Origin: Chrysoperla carnea
Taxonomy: Eukaryota; Arthropoda; Insecta; Neuroptera; Chrysopidae
Length of the DNA stretch: 64,000 bases
Direction: 5' to 3'
Assembly (NCBI RefSeq): GCF_905475395.1
Contig: NC_058342.1
Span: forward strand, 25,330,640-25,394,639
The position numbers were made by a program, and so were the translations under genes. This document shows positions 22,801 through 31,038 of the stretch, piece after piece; position 1 is the first letter of the stretch, and each line of letters begins with the position of its first letter. The notes below the pieces were generated by a model. That model did no database searches and was not told the origin of the DNA. It was given only the letters and a program-made list of their open reading frames with translations.

Positions 22801-25051
22801 CCAAATTTGAGTCGATCTTATTGAAATTTTTTTTGAAACCCAGTAATTATGGGTCATTTCTTTCAGTTATGATGTCAAGTTTTCGATGTCTATCACTTAT
22901 GTGCTTAATTTCGGGATCAGAGCTCCACATTCTTGAAAGTTATTAGAGCTAGGTTAATTTTCATTACAAATTTGAAAGGTATGACCCAAATTTAGTAGAA
23001 TTACATATTTGGTTTATCAAAATTGGATAAAATTTGGATGTGATAAAGCAAAATTAAATTTTTTTGATTCTGATGACGTCATAAAGTTAAAAAATTCTAT
23101 TTTTTTAATAACACAGGAAAATTTGAATCGATCTTATTGAAATTTTTTTTGAAACTCACTAATTTTGGGTCATTCTTCTCAACTGTGATGCCAGTTTTTT
23201 GCTAGCTATCAGTTTTTTGCTTAATTGCGGGAAAAGGGTTCCATATTTTTGAAAGTTATTAGAGCTAGGTTAATTTTGATCGCAAATTTGAAAAGTATGA
23301 CCCAAATTTAGTAGAAATACATACTTGGTTTATTAAAATTGGATAAAATTTGGATGTGATAAAGCAAAATTAAATTTTTTGGATTCTGATGACGTCATAA
23401 AGTTAAAAAATTCTATTTTTTTAATAACACAGGAAAATTTGATCCGATCTTATTGAAATTTTTTTTGAAACGCACTAATTTTGGGTCATTCTTCTCAATT
23501 GTGATGCCAGTTTTTTGCTAGCTATCAGTTTTTTGCTTAATTGCGGGACAAGGGTTCCATATTCTTGAAAGTTATTAGAGCTAGGTTAATTTTGATCGCA
23601 AATTTGAAAAGTATGACCCAAATTTAGTATAATTACATACTTGGTTTATCAAAATTGGATAAAATTTGTATGTGATAAAATTGGATTAATATACACTTCA
23701 AAACAAATCTAAGCCAAAAATAAACAAAAAAAAAGCAAAAAATAGAAGGTTGCTAAATCAATTTATAACCCTTCTAAATTCTTTTGTGTTAAGCGAAATA
23801 AAAGCTAAGCGTAATTTCATTTATTTATTTGTCTAAGTATATGATTATGCCAAAATACTGTTGAATTTATGAAATTTTTAGGCCAAAAAAGTTTGATTTG
23901 CCCATGAAATACTTTTAAGATCCCAATTTAGCACAAAATTATTCTAAAGCCTTTTCTTTTTGAATGTTCTTTGAAAAAACCTTAAACTAAAATAGTGCAT
24001 TTTGACAAAATCATAAAAAAAAATATCAAAGGCTCTTCAATTCTATTACACTCAATTTTGAGACACCTTATACACTCCCACACTCTGTATAAATGCGACT
24101 TAAGAATATTCTAAATTTAGAGAAACATGAAATTGAAAATAATATAAAATTTAATTAAGCATTTTAAAATGTTCAATTTACATGAAAAAAACTATTCAAA
24201 AAAATTTCTAGCTGTAAAATTATGTACAAAAAAAATTGTTATCAGCCTTCTTTAAAAAAATGAAGATATTTTCCCTGCGTCCTAAGACACTTCGAAGTAA
24301 CAAATCGAGACCCAAGGCCTTCACTAAAATTTTTTTCCCGTATTGAAAATTTAAAAAAAAATGAGATGTGAAATGGTTTGAAAAATTGGGCTCATAAATA
24401 AAGAAAAAAAATTGGGGCTCATTTTAAGTCAAAAGGTCTTTTGTTATTTTTTTTCAAAAAATTTAAACCTTATTGGGTCTGGAATATTATTTACTTATAA
24501 CACATTAACTATCAGGATTAAAGCCCCGATTCTTTCATTTACAATTCTTAACTTGAAGCCTTTTTAAAAATTAAAAATTGAAATTATCTCTACTTTATTA
24601 AAAATGTTCAATTTATTTGAAAAACAATATAATTCGAAAAATATGTTAGCCAACTTTTTAGCCTTGAACTCGTCTCGTACACAAAAAAACAATATTAAAA
24701 AAACTTTTGATTGATATAAACATTATTTAACAATTCAAATTAAATGAAAAACACTATAATTATGTTAATTGAAAAATTACAATTTGTAAATTGTTATTGT
24801 GAAAGTTCTAATAAAAAAAAAAATTCAACTTAAATTACCTTTTTCTCAGTGCCCCTATGCGTTGTATTCCCTTGCCAAAATTTCCTCGCATATCCCCTCA
24901 CATATCCAGTCATTTCGTTTTGATAATCAAAACCGGGTTGCCAACATAGTGACCCATATCCGAACACCCATAAACCGGTCGTCTCATCTGCCGGACCATT
25001 GTTATTCAATGCTTCGTTATTATTTGGTTCAAGTAAATTTTCTAAATCCAT
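4337..25051 (-). CDS. ChaC: ChaC-type gamma-glutamylcyclotransferase, whole gene span (3 coding exons)
   Basis: The joined exons 25051-24839, 14065-14030 and 4888-4337 encode 266 aa. ChaC enzymes act in the cytosol and cleave glutathione to 5-oxoproline and Cys-Gly. Seen directly: the substrate-loop motif VFGYGSLCW (residues 29-37), a GYVRGYARKFWQGNTTHRG block, PGRVATL, then WGRAYEV and LNTRECRLGGY, in which Glu106 sits at the family's catalytic glutamate position. After that come FYPR, YVATP and IATQISECRGSSGHNVEYL, all family blocks. All junctions are phase 0. Vertebrate CHAC1 and CHAC2 are roughly 180-260 aa; here the extra length is an acidic, Asn-rich N-terminus and a Pro/Gln/Asn-rich C-terminal tail from about residue 208. 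The introns of 10.8 and 9.1 kb are filled with transposons. Family assignment is firm; CHAC1 versus CHAC2 type is not resolved. Confidence 0.93.
5816..6195 (-). repeat. A-family repeat copy
   Basis: Starts TATACCATGTATATATG, then CACGATAACTCAAAAAC and a core truncated after the GTTTGCTCGTGAGAACGC block. Lies in ChaC intron 2. Confidence 0.7.
6790..6985 (+). repeat. A-family repeat, 5' fragment
   Basis: Contains the GCGCCCTCACGGATAGACAG, AAAGTTGTTTATTTTTTTA and TTCTATCTCTAACGG blocks but not the 3' inverted end. Confidence 0.55.
10060..10550 (+). repeat. Tandem array, 3 units of ~155 bp
   Basis: Each unit has GTGGCACACTAGA, CAAACGCGTCGACCGATT-type sequence, ATTTGTCTTAACCT and GAAGATATG. A single isolated unit is at 8510-8650. 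Confidence 0.8.
10604..11036. mobile_element. MITE with CTACACAYGGT ends and subterminal repeats
   Basis: The left end AAAGAGTCCTACACACGGTT and, inverted from the right, AAAGGCCGCTACACATGGTC are followed on both sides by AGTTTGATG and repeated GTCAGTTCRATGTG motifs. No coding. Confidence 0.65.
11800..12045 (+). mobile_element. LINE-2 3' UTR fragment in ChaC intron 2
   Basis: GTAGAAGCTTTGGGCTTTCT, GAGGGCACAGAAGATT and the terminal TATATCATTATTAT match the other LINE-2 tails in the same order. The 69-aa frame across it is not a gene. Confidence 0.65.
12196..12635 (+). mobile_element. A-family foldback repeat, best complete copy
   Basis: The 440-bp element has inverted ends of about 65 bp (TATACCATGTATATATG type) and an inner inverted CACGATAACTCAAAAA block. 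The interior carries TTCTATTTGTAACGGTTTAC and GACCCAATTGACC. No coding. It is the reference copy for the other A repeats in this window. Confidence 0.75.
13105..13305 (+). repeat. Dispersed repeat C, copy 1
   Basis: Contains TACATGTTCTCCTAATATTA, TTGTTGTTTGTTGTTTTTAG and GGTTACGGTAACTACGGGAG; the reverse complement of 62065-62235. Lies in ChaC intron 2. Confidence 0.65.
13640..13890 (+). mobile_element. Helitron fragment with tandem 115-bp unit
   Basis: TTTGTTACGTTTTCAC and the doubled AATAATATAGCTC-ACATCAGAATAA block match the 5' portion of the 26757-27234 Helitron in reverse orientation. Neither terminus is preserved. It lies about 140 bp from ChaC exon 2, inside intron 2. Confidence 0.6.
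14030..14065 (-). CDS. ChaC: ChaC exon 2 (36-nt micro-exon)
   Basis: Twelve codons, PGRVATLVEEPD, between the acceptor TTTGTTTCAG and the donor GTAAGT. The peptide is the conserved ChaC segment that joins the HRG block to the VWG block, so the exon fills exactly the gap left between exons 1 and 3. It is phase 0 on both sides, so skipping it would keep the frame. It is too short to appear in any ORF scan. Confidence 0.9.
14276..14295 (+). repeat. (CT)n microsatellite
   Basis: A pure CT run of about 20 bp in ChaC intron 1, roughly 210 bp upstream (gene sense) of exon 2. Confidence 0.9.
15651..15932 (-). mobile_element. tRNA-derived SINE, full length, with target duplication (family SINE-1)
   Basis: On the minus strand it begins with a tRNA-like head having a perfect A box (TAGCTCAGTTGG) and B box (GGTTCGATTCC), then a body of about 190 bp and the 3' end TATAACGTAACC. 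Flanking 12-mers at 15933-15944 and 15639-15650 (GCCTCCAGACAA / GCCTCCAGGCAA) match at 11 of 12 bases, so they are a target site duplication. It lies in ChaC intron 1. Confidence 0.9.
16438..16564. promoter_or_regulatory. Three perfect heat-shock-element arrays in a 52-bp tandem repeat
   Basis: Alternating GAA and TTC triplets occur in exact 5-bp register: eight at 16438-16475, eight at 16490-16527, five at 16542-16564 (a sixth is mutated to ATC). This is the HSF consensus (nGAAn inverted pentamers); three pentamers already make a functional site in known systems. Whether HSF binds here is untested. Confidence 0.7.
16590..16761 (-). promoter_or_regulatory. Five CTCF-like AGATGGCGC motifs in tandem
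   Basis: Minus-strand motifs at 16590-16603, 16624-16637, 16658-16671, 16714-16727 and 16748-16761 contain (A/C)G-A-TGGCGC; the first, TCACTAGATGGCGC, matches 13 of 14 positions of the CTCF consensus. They ride on a 34-bp tandem unit, so copy number alone proves nothing. Confidence 0.4.
17288..17744. mobile_element. TA-flanked MITE (Tc1/mariner-like ends)
   Basis: Inverted ends CAGAGTGTTCTGTTATTGAT and, mirrored, CAGGGTGTTCTGTTTTTGAT extend for about 45 bp with few mismatches and are flanked by TA on both sides. No transposase in the 450-bp interior. Confidence 0.72.
18525..18690 (+). repeat. Dispersed repeat D, copy 1
   Basis: Shares AAGCTTTTATTTAGT, CTGTAATCAAATCTTGCAAG and ATGACAATGCATG with 56727-56895 in the same orientation. 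Lies in ChaC intron 1. Confidence 0.6.
18736..19040. mobile_element. Foldback MITE with ~125-bp inverted arms
   Basis: The left arm (from ATTTTAATAAAAAATAC to TTGAGGCGC) is repeated inverted on the right with about 90% identity, leaving a spacer of about 50 bp. No coding; RNA from it would form a long hairpin. Confidence 0.8.
19640..19790 (+). repeat. A-family repeat, 3' fragment
   Basis: Only the GGACTAATTAGGTGATTTT, CTATACAAAAATTCTG and AATATTTTTAAGCGTTAC parts survive before it runs into an unrelated repeat. Confidence 0.5.
21246..21518 (-). mobile_element. TTAA-flanked MITE, second copy
   Basis: Starts TTAAGGATGTATAAGCACGG and ends GGCGCTCGTACTACCTTAA; the interior shares AATTATTTAGCTTTCGATAT and TTATTTTTCGTCTATATTC with 59806-60146. 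Confidence 0.7.
21909..22471 (-). mobile_element. A-family repeat, long copy
   Basis: Begins TATACCATGTATATG and ends ACATGGTATTTCAACAATTA; includes the ACCCATTTTGTAAGCCGTTA block and a (TGTC)n-rich stretch. At about 560 bp it is the longest copy, giving sequence missing from 12196-12635. Lies in ChaC intron 1. Confidence 0.7.
22757..23690 (+). repeat. Tandem array, 3 units of ~315 bp, each with TGACGTCA
   Basis: Units start at 22757, 23072 and 23388 with GATGACGTCATAAAG; units 2 and 3 are nearly identical, unit 1 is older. Each carries the palindrome TGACGTCA (a CRE). Located in ChaC intron 1, about 1.2 kb from exon 1. Confidence 0.85.
24839..25051 (-). CDS. ChaC: ChaC exon 1 (start codon and GYGSL motif)
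   Basis: Encodes residues 1-71. The start chosen is the ATG at 25051 (MDLENLLEP), with A at -3 and G at +4; the only way to extend upstream in frame is through a non-ATG codon. Residues 1-26 are polar and Asn-rich, then GLWVFGYGSLCWQPGF carries the gamma-glutamyl-binding loop. The exon ends in AAG followed by the donor GTAATT, phase 0. Plus-strand reading in the same place is only the antisense shadow. Confidence 0.93.
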
Positions 25052-25158
25052 TTTTTTTGGCAAATATCACAAAGTCAAAAATTATATAAAAAATTAATAC
25101 TGCGAAAGATATGTTGTTGTTTTTGGTACAGCGCGAAGATTTGCTTGACAGATTTTTC

Positions 25159-25179
25159 TGATGCAATTATTCGCACGTG
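25159..25179 (-). promoter_or_regulatory. Candidate ATF4/C-EBP composite element plus CACGTG E-box upstream of ChaC
   Basis: TGATGCAAT is at 25159-25167 (ATTGCATCA on the gene strand) and CACGTG at 25174-25179, 108-128 bp upstream of the ChaC ATG. TGATGCAAT is the amino-acid/integrated-stress response core known from CHOP-type promoters, and mammalian CHAC1 is an ATF4 target. Binding here is inference. A TATA-like TTTATAAAT lies just further upstream, near 25185-25195. Two CAGCTG E-boxes occur near 25366 and 25435. Confidence 0.5.
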
Positions 25180-26139
25180 GGTATAATTTATAAATACATT
25201 TTTAGTAAAATTAAATTAAATTTTCGTCAAACATATGGTAAAGCCATTGTGTGTGGTTAATTTTGAACCGGCACATAAAAATTAACTTAACATTTTTCGC
25301 GAATTAAAAACAAATTTTGATTTTAAATAACGGATTTTAAAAACTGTATGTCCGACAGCATAAACAGCTGATTTTCAACTAAAACGAGAATGAGTATTTT
25401 TTTTTGTACTAACACGTTTTATCTCGATGACAAACAGCTGGCTTCTGTACACAACTCCGTGCTACGAACACGATTTTACAACGCCGATTGTTTGAAATAT
25501 TATGATGAATTTTTTTGTTAATTATTCAGTTTTGATTAATAAAATTTAACAATCTGTAATTTTTTTTTTACCCCCATCCTTTTACAATTTGTTGCTCTGT
25601 CTCTCTATCAGTTTTGCATAAACTATTTGAGAGAAGCGCGCGTCGATTTCAATTTGTTTATTATGATGGATGTAGCAGACATGCGTTGTTTTTGCTATCT
25701 CAAAAGATATTGCGAATATTGACGTAAATTTTTTTTTAAAATTATTATTTGAAACTAGTTTTGAAGCGGTTTTATTATAATTACCTTTGTTTATCAAAAT
25801 AACAATAAAAAATCCTTTTACGCCTTAACTAAAGGTCAACAATTAATTTAGACTTCATAACATTCCAACTTGATTCAGAAATAACATAAATTTAATCCTT
25901 GGCATATTGTTGAAAATTTATAGTTAATTTGCGGTAACTTCATATGTCTTTATAGAACAATTTCTGAATAAAAATTTATGTACTTTTAAAAGAAACAATT
26001 TCTGTTAGAATCATTTAAATAACTTAGAAACAACTCAATTAACCGCCCCCACTCTTCTCTCCACCCCCTCCCTGTAATAATGGAAAATTGTGTTTATTAT
26101 TTCATTGTTGAAATTTTAGAGATTTGTGAGATTCTAGAG

Positions 26140-26365
26140 CCTAAATGGCCGAGCGGTCTAAGGCGTTTGTCTTTGTCTGTTTGTCCATTTAGACTTAGGT
26201 TGCGGGTTCGAATCCAGGCAGCGGCAGTTAGTTTTAAAAAATGTGGTTTGTACGTAAGTCCCACAACCAATTCCCGCAGCTCCATGATATTAGTTAGTAT
26301 AAGTTTTAGGCTTTTGCGTAATGTGGTTTATACTGATGACCTTTTAAAAGTATAAATTTTTAGTT
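26140..26365 (+). mobile_element. tRNA(Leu/Ser)-like SINE (family SINE-2)
   Basis: The head has an A box (TGGCCGAGCGG) and B box (GGTTCGAATCC) of the Leu/Ser type but the acceptor arms do not pair and there is no clean anticodon stem, so it is not a tRNA gene. A non-tRNA body follows. It shares GGTTGCGGGTTC and AGGCAGCG with the copy near 38370. Confidence 0.65.
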
Positions 26366-26756
26366 CGATATATGGCACGTAACTGTCTCAACAAATTCAT
26401 CCTTGAGCCATTTAAATTTCTTGTTTTAAAAATTATTCAACAAAAATGAAAATAATTTACGAAAAATTTATACTCAAGAGATAAAAGTTTTTGTTTTTGT
26501 TAAATGCAATGTCAAGAATTTTCAGTTTTCAGACCACCCACAAATCAATGATAAAAAACACAAAACAATGTCATAATTGAGAGAAAGATGTTACAATTAA
26601 ATTTATTATAATTTCTTGGATGAGCCGATTAAATTTTTTTTTTTTTTGTGTGTGTATAAAATGATAACATTAACAACATTGTATTTTTAATGAGGCCATG
26701 ATTACGTTCATATAGTTTTTTTTATATTATCCGGTTTTTGATGGAATTATCTTACA

Positions 26757-27234
26757 CTAGCTAAATACCCGCCGCTTCACTGGGCTTCAAAAACCACCGC
26801 TTTATAGCCCCCATCTTTCTTGATCTCACTTATCTCCCTTCCATAATACTTGAAGATATTGTTTTACGCAGCTAAAAGGTATGCACCGTTTTCAATTTTT
26901 TAAATTGTAAAATAGTCATAATTCATTGAGTATATCAGAAAAGATAGCCATGAATTGTTTGACATTTACTATTTTAAATCTTTACGGAATTCTTTAATTT
27001 ATGGTTTAAAATGATGATCATACATCTGCTCCACCTATAATCATCATTTTGAACCATAAATTAAAGATTTCTGTAAAAATTTAAAATAAATCTTTATAAA
27101 TTATATCTCATGTGTTGTTCTGATGTATTAACTATATTACTATACAGTTTCATTAAAAAACATTCGCTAGTTTTAGCGTGAAAGCGTAACAAACAAACAA
27201 ACATCCTTACTTTCATATTTATAATATATAGGGA
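26757..27234 (-). mobile_element. Non-autonomous Helitron with internal inverted repeat
   Basis: The minus strand starts TCCCTATATATTATAAA after A and ends CTAG before T at 26757, with a GCCC...GGGT stem-loop just inside the 3' end. The interior contains a subterminal TTTGTTTGTTTGTTACGC run and an inverted repeat around ATTTATGGTT (26990-27080). No coding. The 5' end could instead be at 27240. Confidence 0.75.
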
Positions 27235-28095
27235 TAGGGATATTATTTACTCTAGCAAGTTTTTTTCTGTCCTACCCTCATCTTCCTTATTTATCAAATT
27301 CAACTTCAATAAACGGTACCACTTAACTGCTACAATCTTAGTTCATATTTTACTAGATAGACCCATCGTGTACCAAAGTATGTACAAAGACAACAACACA
27401 GTATTCAAAAATCTGACAGAGAAACAGAATACCAGAGCATGTTATTCAATGCGCATGATCGTATTGACTGTCATCTGCTTTCCTGGTGAAAAACTACACT
27501 TGCACTTTTTAAGCAAATAGACTTTTTCATTGTCTTATTTTTCTGGGCTAAACAAACTACCTTCATAAAAAACAAATTTTTTAATTAATAGATTTTTATT
27601 TAATAATAAATAATGAACAATTTTTTTTTAATTTAATAATCAATTATATAAATTTAAACATTTAAACATTGGCCCTGATTAGCCGATATTGATTTACGAC
27701 AAAACGCCAGATAATCAACATTAATATACAAACATACAATTTTGAGTAACATTTCGTAAATATCGAGTATAAAATTACAATTGGCAGTTTATTTTTTCTT
27801 TTTTCTTTTGTATGGAATGTAGAAGTGTAAACGAGAATCATCTCTGTATATAAAATGTGTCCGTCGTAAAGTATTAAATAAGGATGGCGCTGCTGTAGCA
27901 AAAGTTTAAAAGATGTGTTTAAAGTTAATAAAAGGAAGTACCGTAGAGAACTAAAGGAAAAGAATAGTAATAGAGAAAATCACTTCAAACATCCTTTTGC
28001 TACACAAGCGCCATTCTAGTCACTTTTTCAGTCAAACAGTCATAAGAGATTATCGTACTTTAAACTTTTACATTTCACGTTCATTTATAACAAAT

Positions 28096-28106
28096 TTTAT
28101 TTTATT
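28096..28106 (-). other. Polyadenylation signals of the F-box gene
   Basis: Two overlapping minus-strand AATAAA hexamers (28106-28101 and 28101-28096) follow the F-box stop codon by about 70-80 bp, a plausible distance for a short 3' UTR. Confidence 0.5.
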
Positions 28107-28175
28107 AATACAATACAATTATTAAATTAGTTTCAGTTTTGTTAATTCGTTAATTGACTGAGCAGGAGTTTAATT

Positions 28176-29831
28176 TTAAATTGGATGAATATGTTCTAAA
28201 TCCAGAACAGAAGTACAACTTGTCAAAAATTCATTGACTTCTTGAATCGATAAATTAACATTTTTATCTTTGAAAAATTTTCTTGGAGCGCTAGATTGCC
28301 CAACAATGAACTTAAAATTATCTAAATATTGCGTACAATCGTTAAAATAAGATTTCAGCATTTTATTTTGATCAATTTTAAAAAATTCTAATCGTAACTG
28401 AACAAGTTTAACATGGCGATTAATCTGTAATTGATCGTATTTAGAAAATTTTTTTACATCAACGATATCTTTTAAAATTAACGAATATCGTTGTAACGTA
28501 TGTGATAATCGAATCGGCATTAATGCCATCATTAAATCCGGTACAATCGCATTTTCATCCTCGTAATAAAAATTGATTAAATAGGGCATATCTTTAACGA
28601 TTGATGCAACATTATAAAAAATATCGGATGTTGATGATTTTATAGATACTTTAAACGTTTTTAACGAACAAGTTTGTGCGATCGCTTTAAGAAAATCTAA
28701 ATTCGTGAATTCCACATGATATAAATTTAACGATTGTAAGTTATGTAATTTTGATATGTGAATCAAAACATTTTCATTCCAATTGGTTGGAGATTCATCG
28801 AATATTGATGATCGTAAATTGCAACCGTTTAATTCAAAATGTTTACAATTTGATTTTAATAAGTTCATTAAGTCTAAAAATTTATAACAATGTTTCACAT
28901 CACCATCACAATCACGTTTATTTGCTTCATAGTATCGACAAACATTACTTGAAAATGCACGTAATTCATGGAAATTGATCGCAGATAAATTGTATTCTTC
29001 TACTGGAACATGTTCGACTTCACGATGTGATATGTTTAAAGATTTCATCCGTTTTGGATATGGTATTTTTAAATGTTGTAATATTTCTGAATTTGTACCC
29101 AGTCTTTTAAATAAGTAATATGTATCCTCATTACGATAAAAAACCGAATGCGGTTGTAAATTTGGATAATCTGCCATAAAATATCTTAACAGATCTTTGG
29201 GACAACACATAAATATTTCTTGAATATTTGGGCAATATTCAGGAATCAAATCTAATACACATACCGGTGAACAAATCATTTTAGCATGGAATTCGTGACA
29301 TTCGAACCAAATATATTGTAAATTACGGCCGATATATTGTAGCATGGTAGCCGTCTTGTCATAACCTTCGCTAGCATCAAAATAAATGTATAATGCTTTT
29401 AAATTATTTAACCGCACAGTTCTTGGCCAATTTGTCTTCACAGTGGATATCCAGAGTACTTCTAAATTTTGATTGTTGAACAATAACTCAAATCGTTTTT
29501 CTTCTTTTAAATGTGTTGAAACCATCCTTAGTTCTTGTAAAGACTTTATATTCAATAAAAATTTTAAACATACATTTGATTCTTTTTTGGAAAAATATAA
29601 GTTTGATATATCCAAAATTTTAATTTCATTTTTTTTGTGTATCGGGAAATTCTTATAAAACTCATTAAATGACTTTTTGATACAATTTTCCTCAATTTTT
29701 AAGTAGGAAATCAAATCTTTGTCATATAAAAGCGGTTTTATCCAGTCATACACTTTCCATAAATTAAAACGCGAAATTGCGTCCAAATTATGTAATATTT
29801 TTAGATTAATTTCGGGCGGCAAATTTTCCAT
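28176..29831 (-). CDS. Single-exon F-box / leucine-rich-like protein
   Basis: 551 aa without introns. The start is the ATG at 29831 (MENLPPEI; A at -3, G at +4); the 14 codons upstream are open but lack an ATG. Residues 1-40 read as an F-box (LPPEINLKILHNLDAISRFNL), which would bind Skp1 in an SCF ubiquitin ligase. The rest has loosely repeated Leu-rich segments such as LKILDISNLYF, LQSLNLYHVEF and LKTFKVS, spaced like degenerate LRRs used for substrate capture. There is no signal peptide or membrane segment. Two overlapping AATAAA signals lie about 75 bp past the stop. It sits alone between ChaC and BTBD7 on the same strand. Lack of introns could mean a retrocopy or an expanded F-box family member. 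The substrate is unknown; F-box/LRR is inferred from pattern, not a search. Confidence 0.82.
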   Translation of the reverse strand: MENLPPEINLKILHNLDAISRFNLWKVYDWIKPLLYDKDLISYLKIEENCIKKSFNEFYKNFPIHKKNEIKILDISNLYFSKKESNVCLKFLLNIKSLQELRMVSTHLKEEKRFELLFNNQNLEVLWISTVKTNWPRTVRLNNLKALYIYFDASEGYDKTATMLQYIGRNLQYIWFECHEFHAKMICSPVCVLDLIPEYCPNIQEIFMCCPKDLLRYFMADYPNLQPHSVFYRNEDTYYLFKRLGTNSEILQHLKIPYPKRMKSLNISHREVEHVPVEEYNLSAINFHELRAFSSNVCRYYEANKRDCDGDVKHCYKFLDLMNLLKSNCKHFELNGCNLRSSIFDESPTNWNENVLIHISKLHNLQSLNLYHVEFTNLDFLKAIAQTCSLKTFKVSIKSSTSDIFYNVASIVKDMPYLINFYYEDENAIVPDLMMALMPIRLSHTLQRYSLILKDIVDVKKFSKYDQLQINRHVKLVQLRLEFFKIDQNKMLKSYFNDCTQYLDNFKFIVGQSSAPRKFFKDKNVNLSIQEVNEFLTSCTSVLDLEHIHPI

Positions 29832-29977
29832 TTTAATGAAAAACGATAAATTTTGATCTTTTAAAACTGTCACAATGTTTTAGACTAAAATAATTTGACA
29901 AATAAAAATTTACTTTTATTCAATTGTTTTGAATATTTTCGGATATTTGAAATATATTTGTTTTAATACAATTTAAT

Positions 29978-31038
29978 CAGGAGCGTAGCTACCGCCGTAT
30001 CAATAATTCGGGGCCCCTAACATAAAAGTAGCATTAAAAAAACCGCAGGCATTCCTATTTTCTTCAAACGAAGTGATTACAAACGCTCCCGTAAAACTGT
30101 CGGCTATATACAGACAACTCAGTTAATCTTTATGAAGAATTAATTGCTCTGAAAATATACTTCAAAAAATACATTCTATTAAGGAACTCATGGATATATC
30201 TACTATATAAAAATAAGTCGGGTTTTCCTTCCTGACGCTAACTCCAACAACTGCAGAACGCACGAACCGATTTCCACGGTTTTGCATTCGTTGGAAAGGT
30301 TTCGGGCTCCGTGAGGTTTATAGCAAAGAAAATTCAGGAAAAATTTCAACAGAAAAGCGGGAAAATCTTTTTTCAAATACAGCGCCATCTCTGATACATA
30401 GCATGTACTACAAACCAATATTTTAAGTAGATGGCGCCGGTGCGTGATTCATTGTTTGACAGCTACCATAGTGGTCTTCATGACTGATGTTCTCCTACTG
30501 CTCCACTTGAATAGTTTACTACAATGTAGTATAACAAGAAAATTAGCCACAGCAACGCGTGGCCTGGTCTGCTAGTTACAGATAAAACTCAACAGCCTTG
30601 CATCCAGTTTTCCGGAGGTAATTACAACATGCTTTCTATTCTTGGCCTTTCCAATTACAACCGCAACAGCTCAAAGAATTTTTTCAAAATTAGAACTGAT
30701 GAAAAATTAACCTAAGAATTTCAATGGGCCAGGAACGGTTATCAGACTTGTCACTATTATATATATAGAAGCAGAAATTTTAGAAAAACTGATAGTGAAT
30801 TCAATTATAGATGATTTAATAGATCAATTTGCCGAAAAAAAGGCAAAAGAAGTGTTTATTTAATTTGAATTGTTTGGGTAGCTCAATTTCTAGGAGGAGG
30901 TAATAATTAATAAATATTCATTTTAATTTAATGCCAGCATTTTTGTTTCTTTTGTAAAAAATCATTACTCTTCATTTGCCGCCCCCCCCCTAAAACTAAA
31001 TTTGATACAGGGACTCTCCAAGGCGAGCTACGCTACTA
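29978..31038 (+). mobile_element. hAT transposon relic with 8-bp target duplication
   Basis: Ends read CAGGAGCGTAGCT and, inverted, TAGTAGCGTAGCT (11 of 13 match). AATTTAAT is repeated exactly at 29970-29977 and 31039-31046, the 8-bp duplication typical of hAT. Inside, at about 30620-30860, a frame reads FPITTATAQRIFSKLELMKN, then a stop, and further on IYIEAEILEKL and DQFAEKKAKE: the hAT C-terminal dimerisation region, disabled by stops. It is interrupted by a Helitron at 30199-30575. Confidence 0.9.
30199..30575 (+). mobile_element. Non-autonomous Helitron nested inside the hAT relic
   Basis: Starts TCTACTATATAAAA after an A, ends in CTAG before a T, and has a GCCAC/GTGGC hairpin about 10 bp before CTAG. 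There is no target duplication, as expected for insertion between A and T. The hAT coding frame stops before it and resumes after it. No Rep/helicase coding is present (377 bp). Confidence 0.88.

Larger units (their letters stand above)
14066..24838 (-). other. ChaC intron 1 (10.8 kb)
   Basis: Contains a CT microsatellite, a CAGGGTGTCCCGCG-type repeat end at 15249, SINE-1, the HSE-bearing Helitron, the 17288 MITE, repeat D, the 18736 foldback, a GC-richer unclassified repeat at 19780-20150, MITEs at 20530-21518, the A-family long copy and the 315-bp array. No coding exon recognised besides those of ChaC. Confidence 0.65.
25200..28095. other. Intergenic between ChaC and the F-box gene
   Basis: After the candidate ChaC promoter come SINE-2 (26140), a T-rich stretch and the 26757 Helitron. 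No coding frame supported. Confidence 0.6.

Noticed and set aside
22757-23690. CRISPR-like regular repeats
   Set aside because: Units are contiguous 315-bp tandem copies with no unique spacers; the genome is eukaryotic.
24799-25089. 96-aa plus-strand frame
   Set aside because: Antisense shadow of ChaC exon 1 and its flanks.
26140-26226. tRNA-Leu/Ser gene on the plus strand
   Set aside because: No pairing acceptor stem and no clean anticodon stem; it continues into a repeat body.
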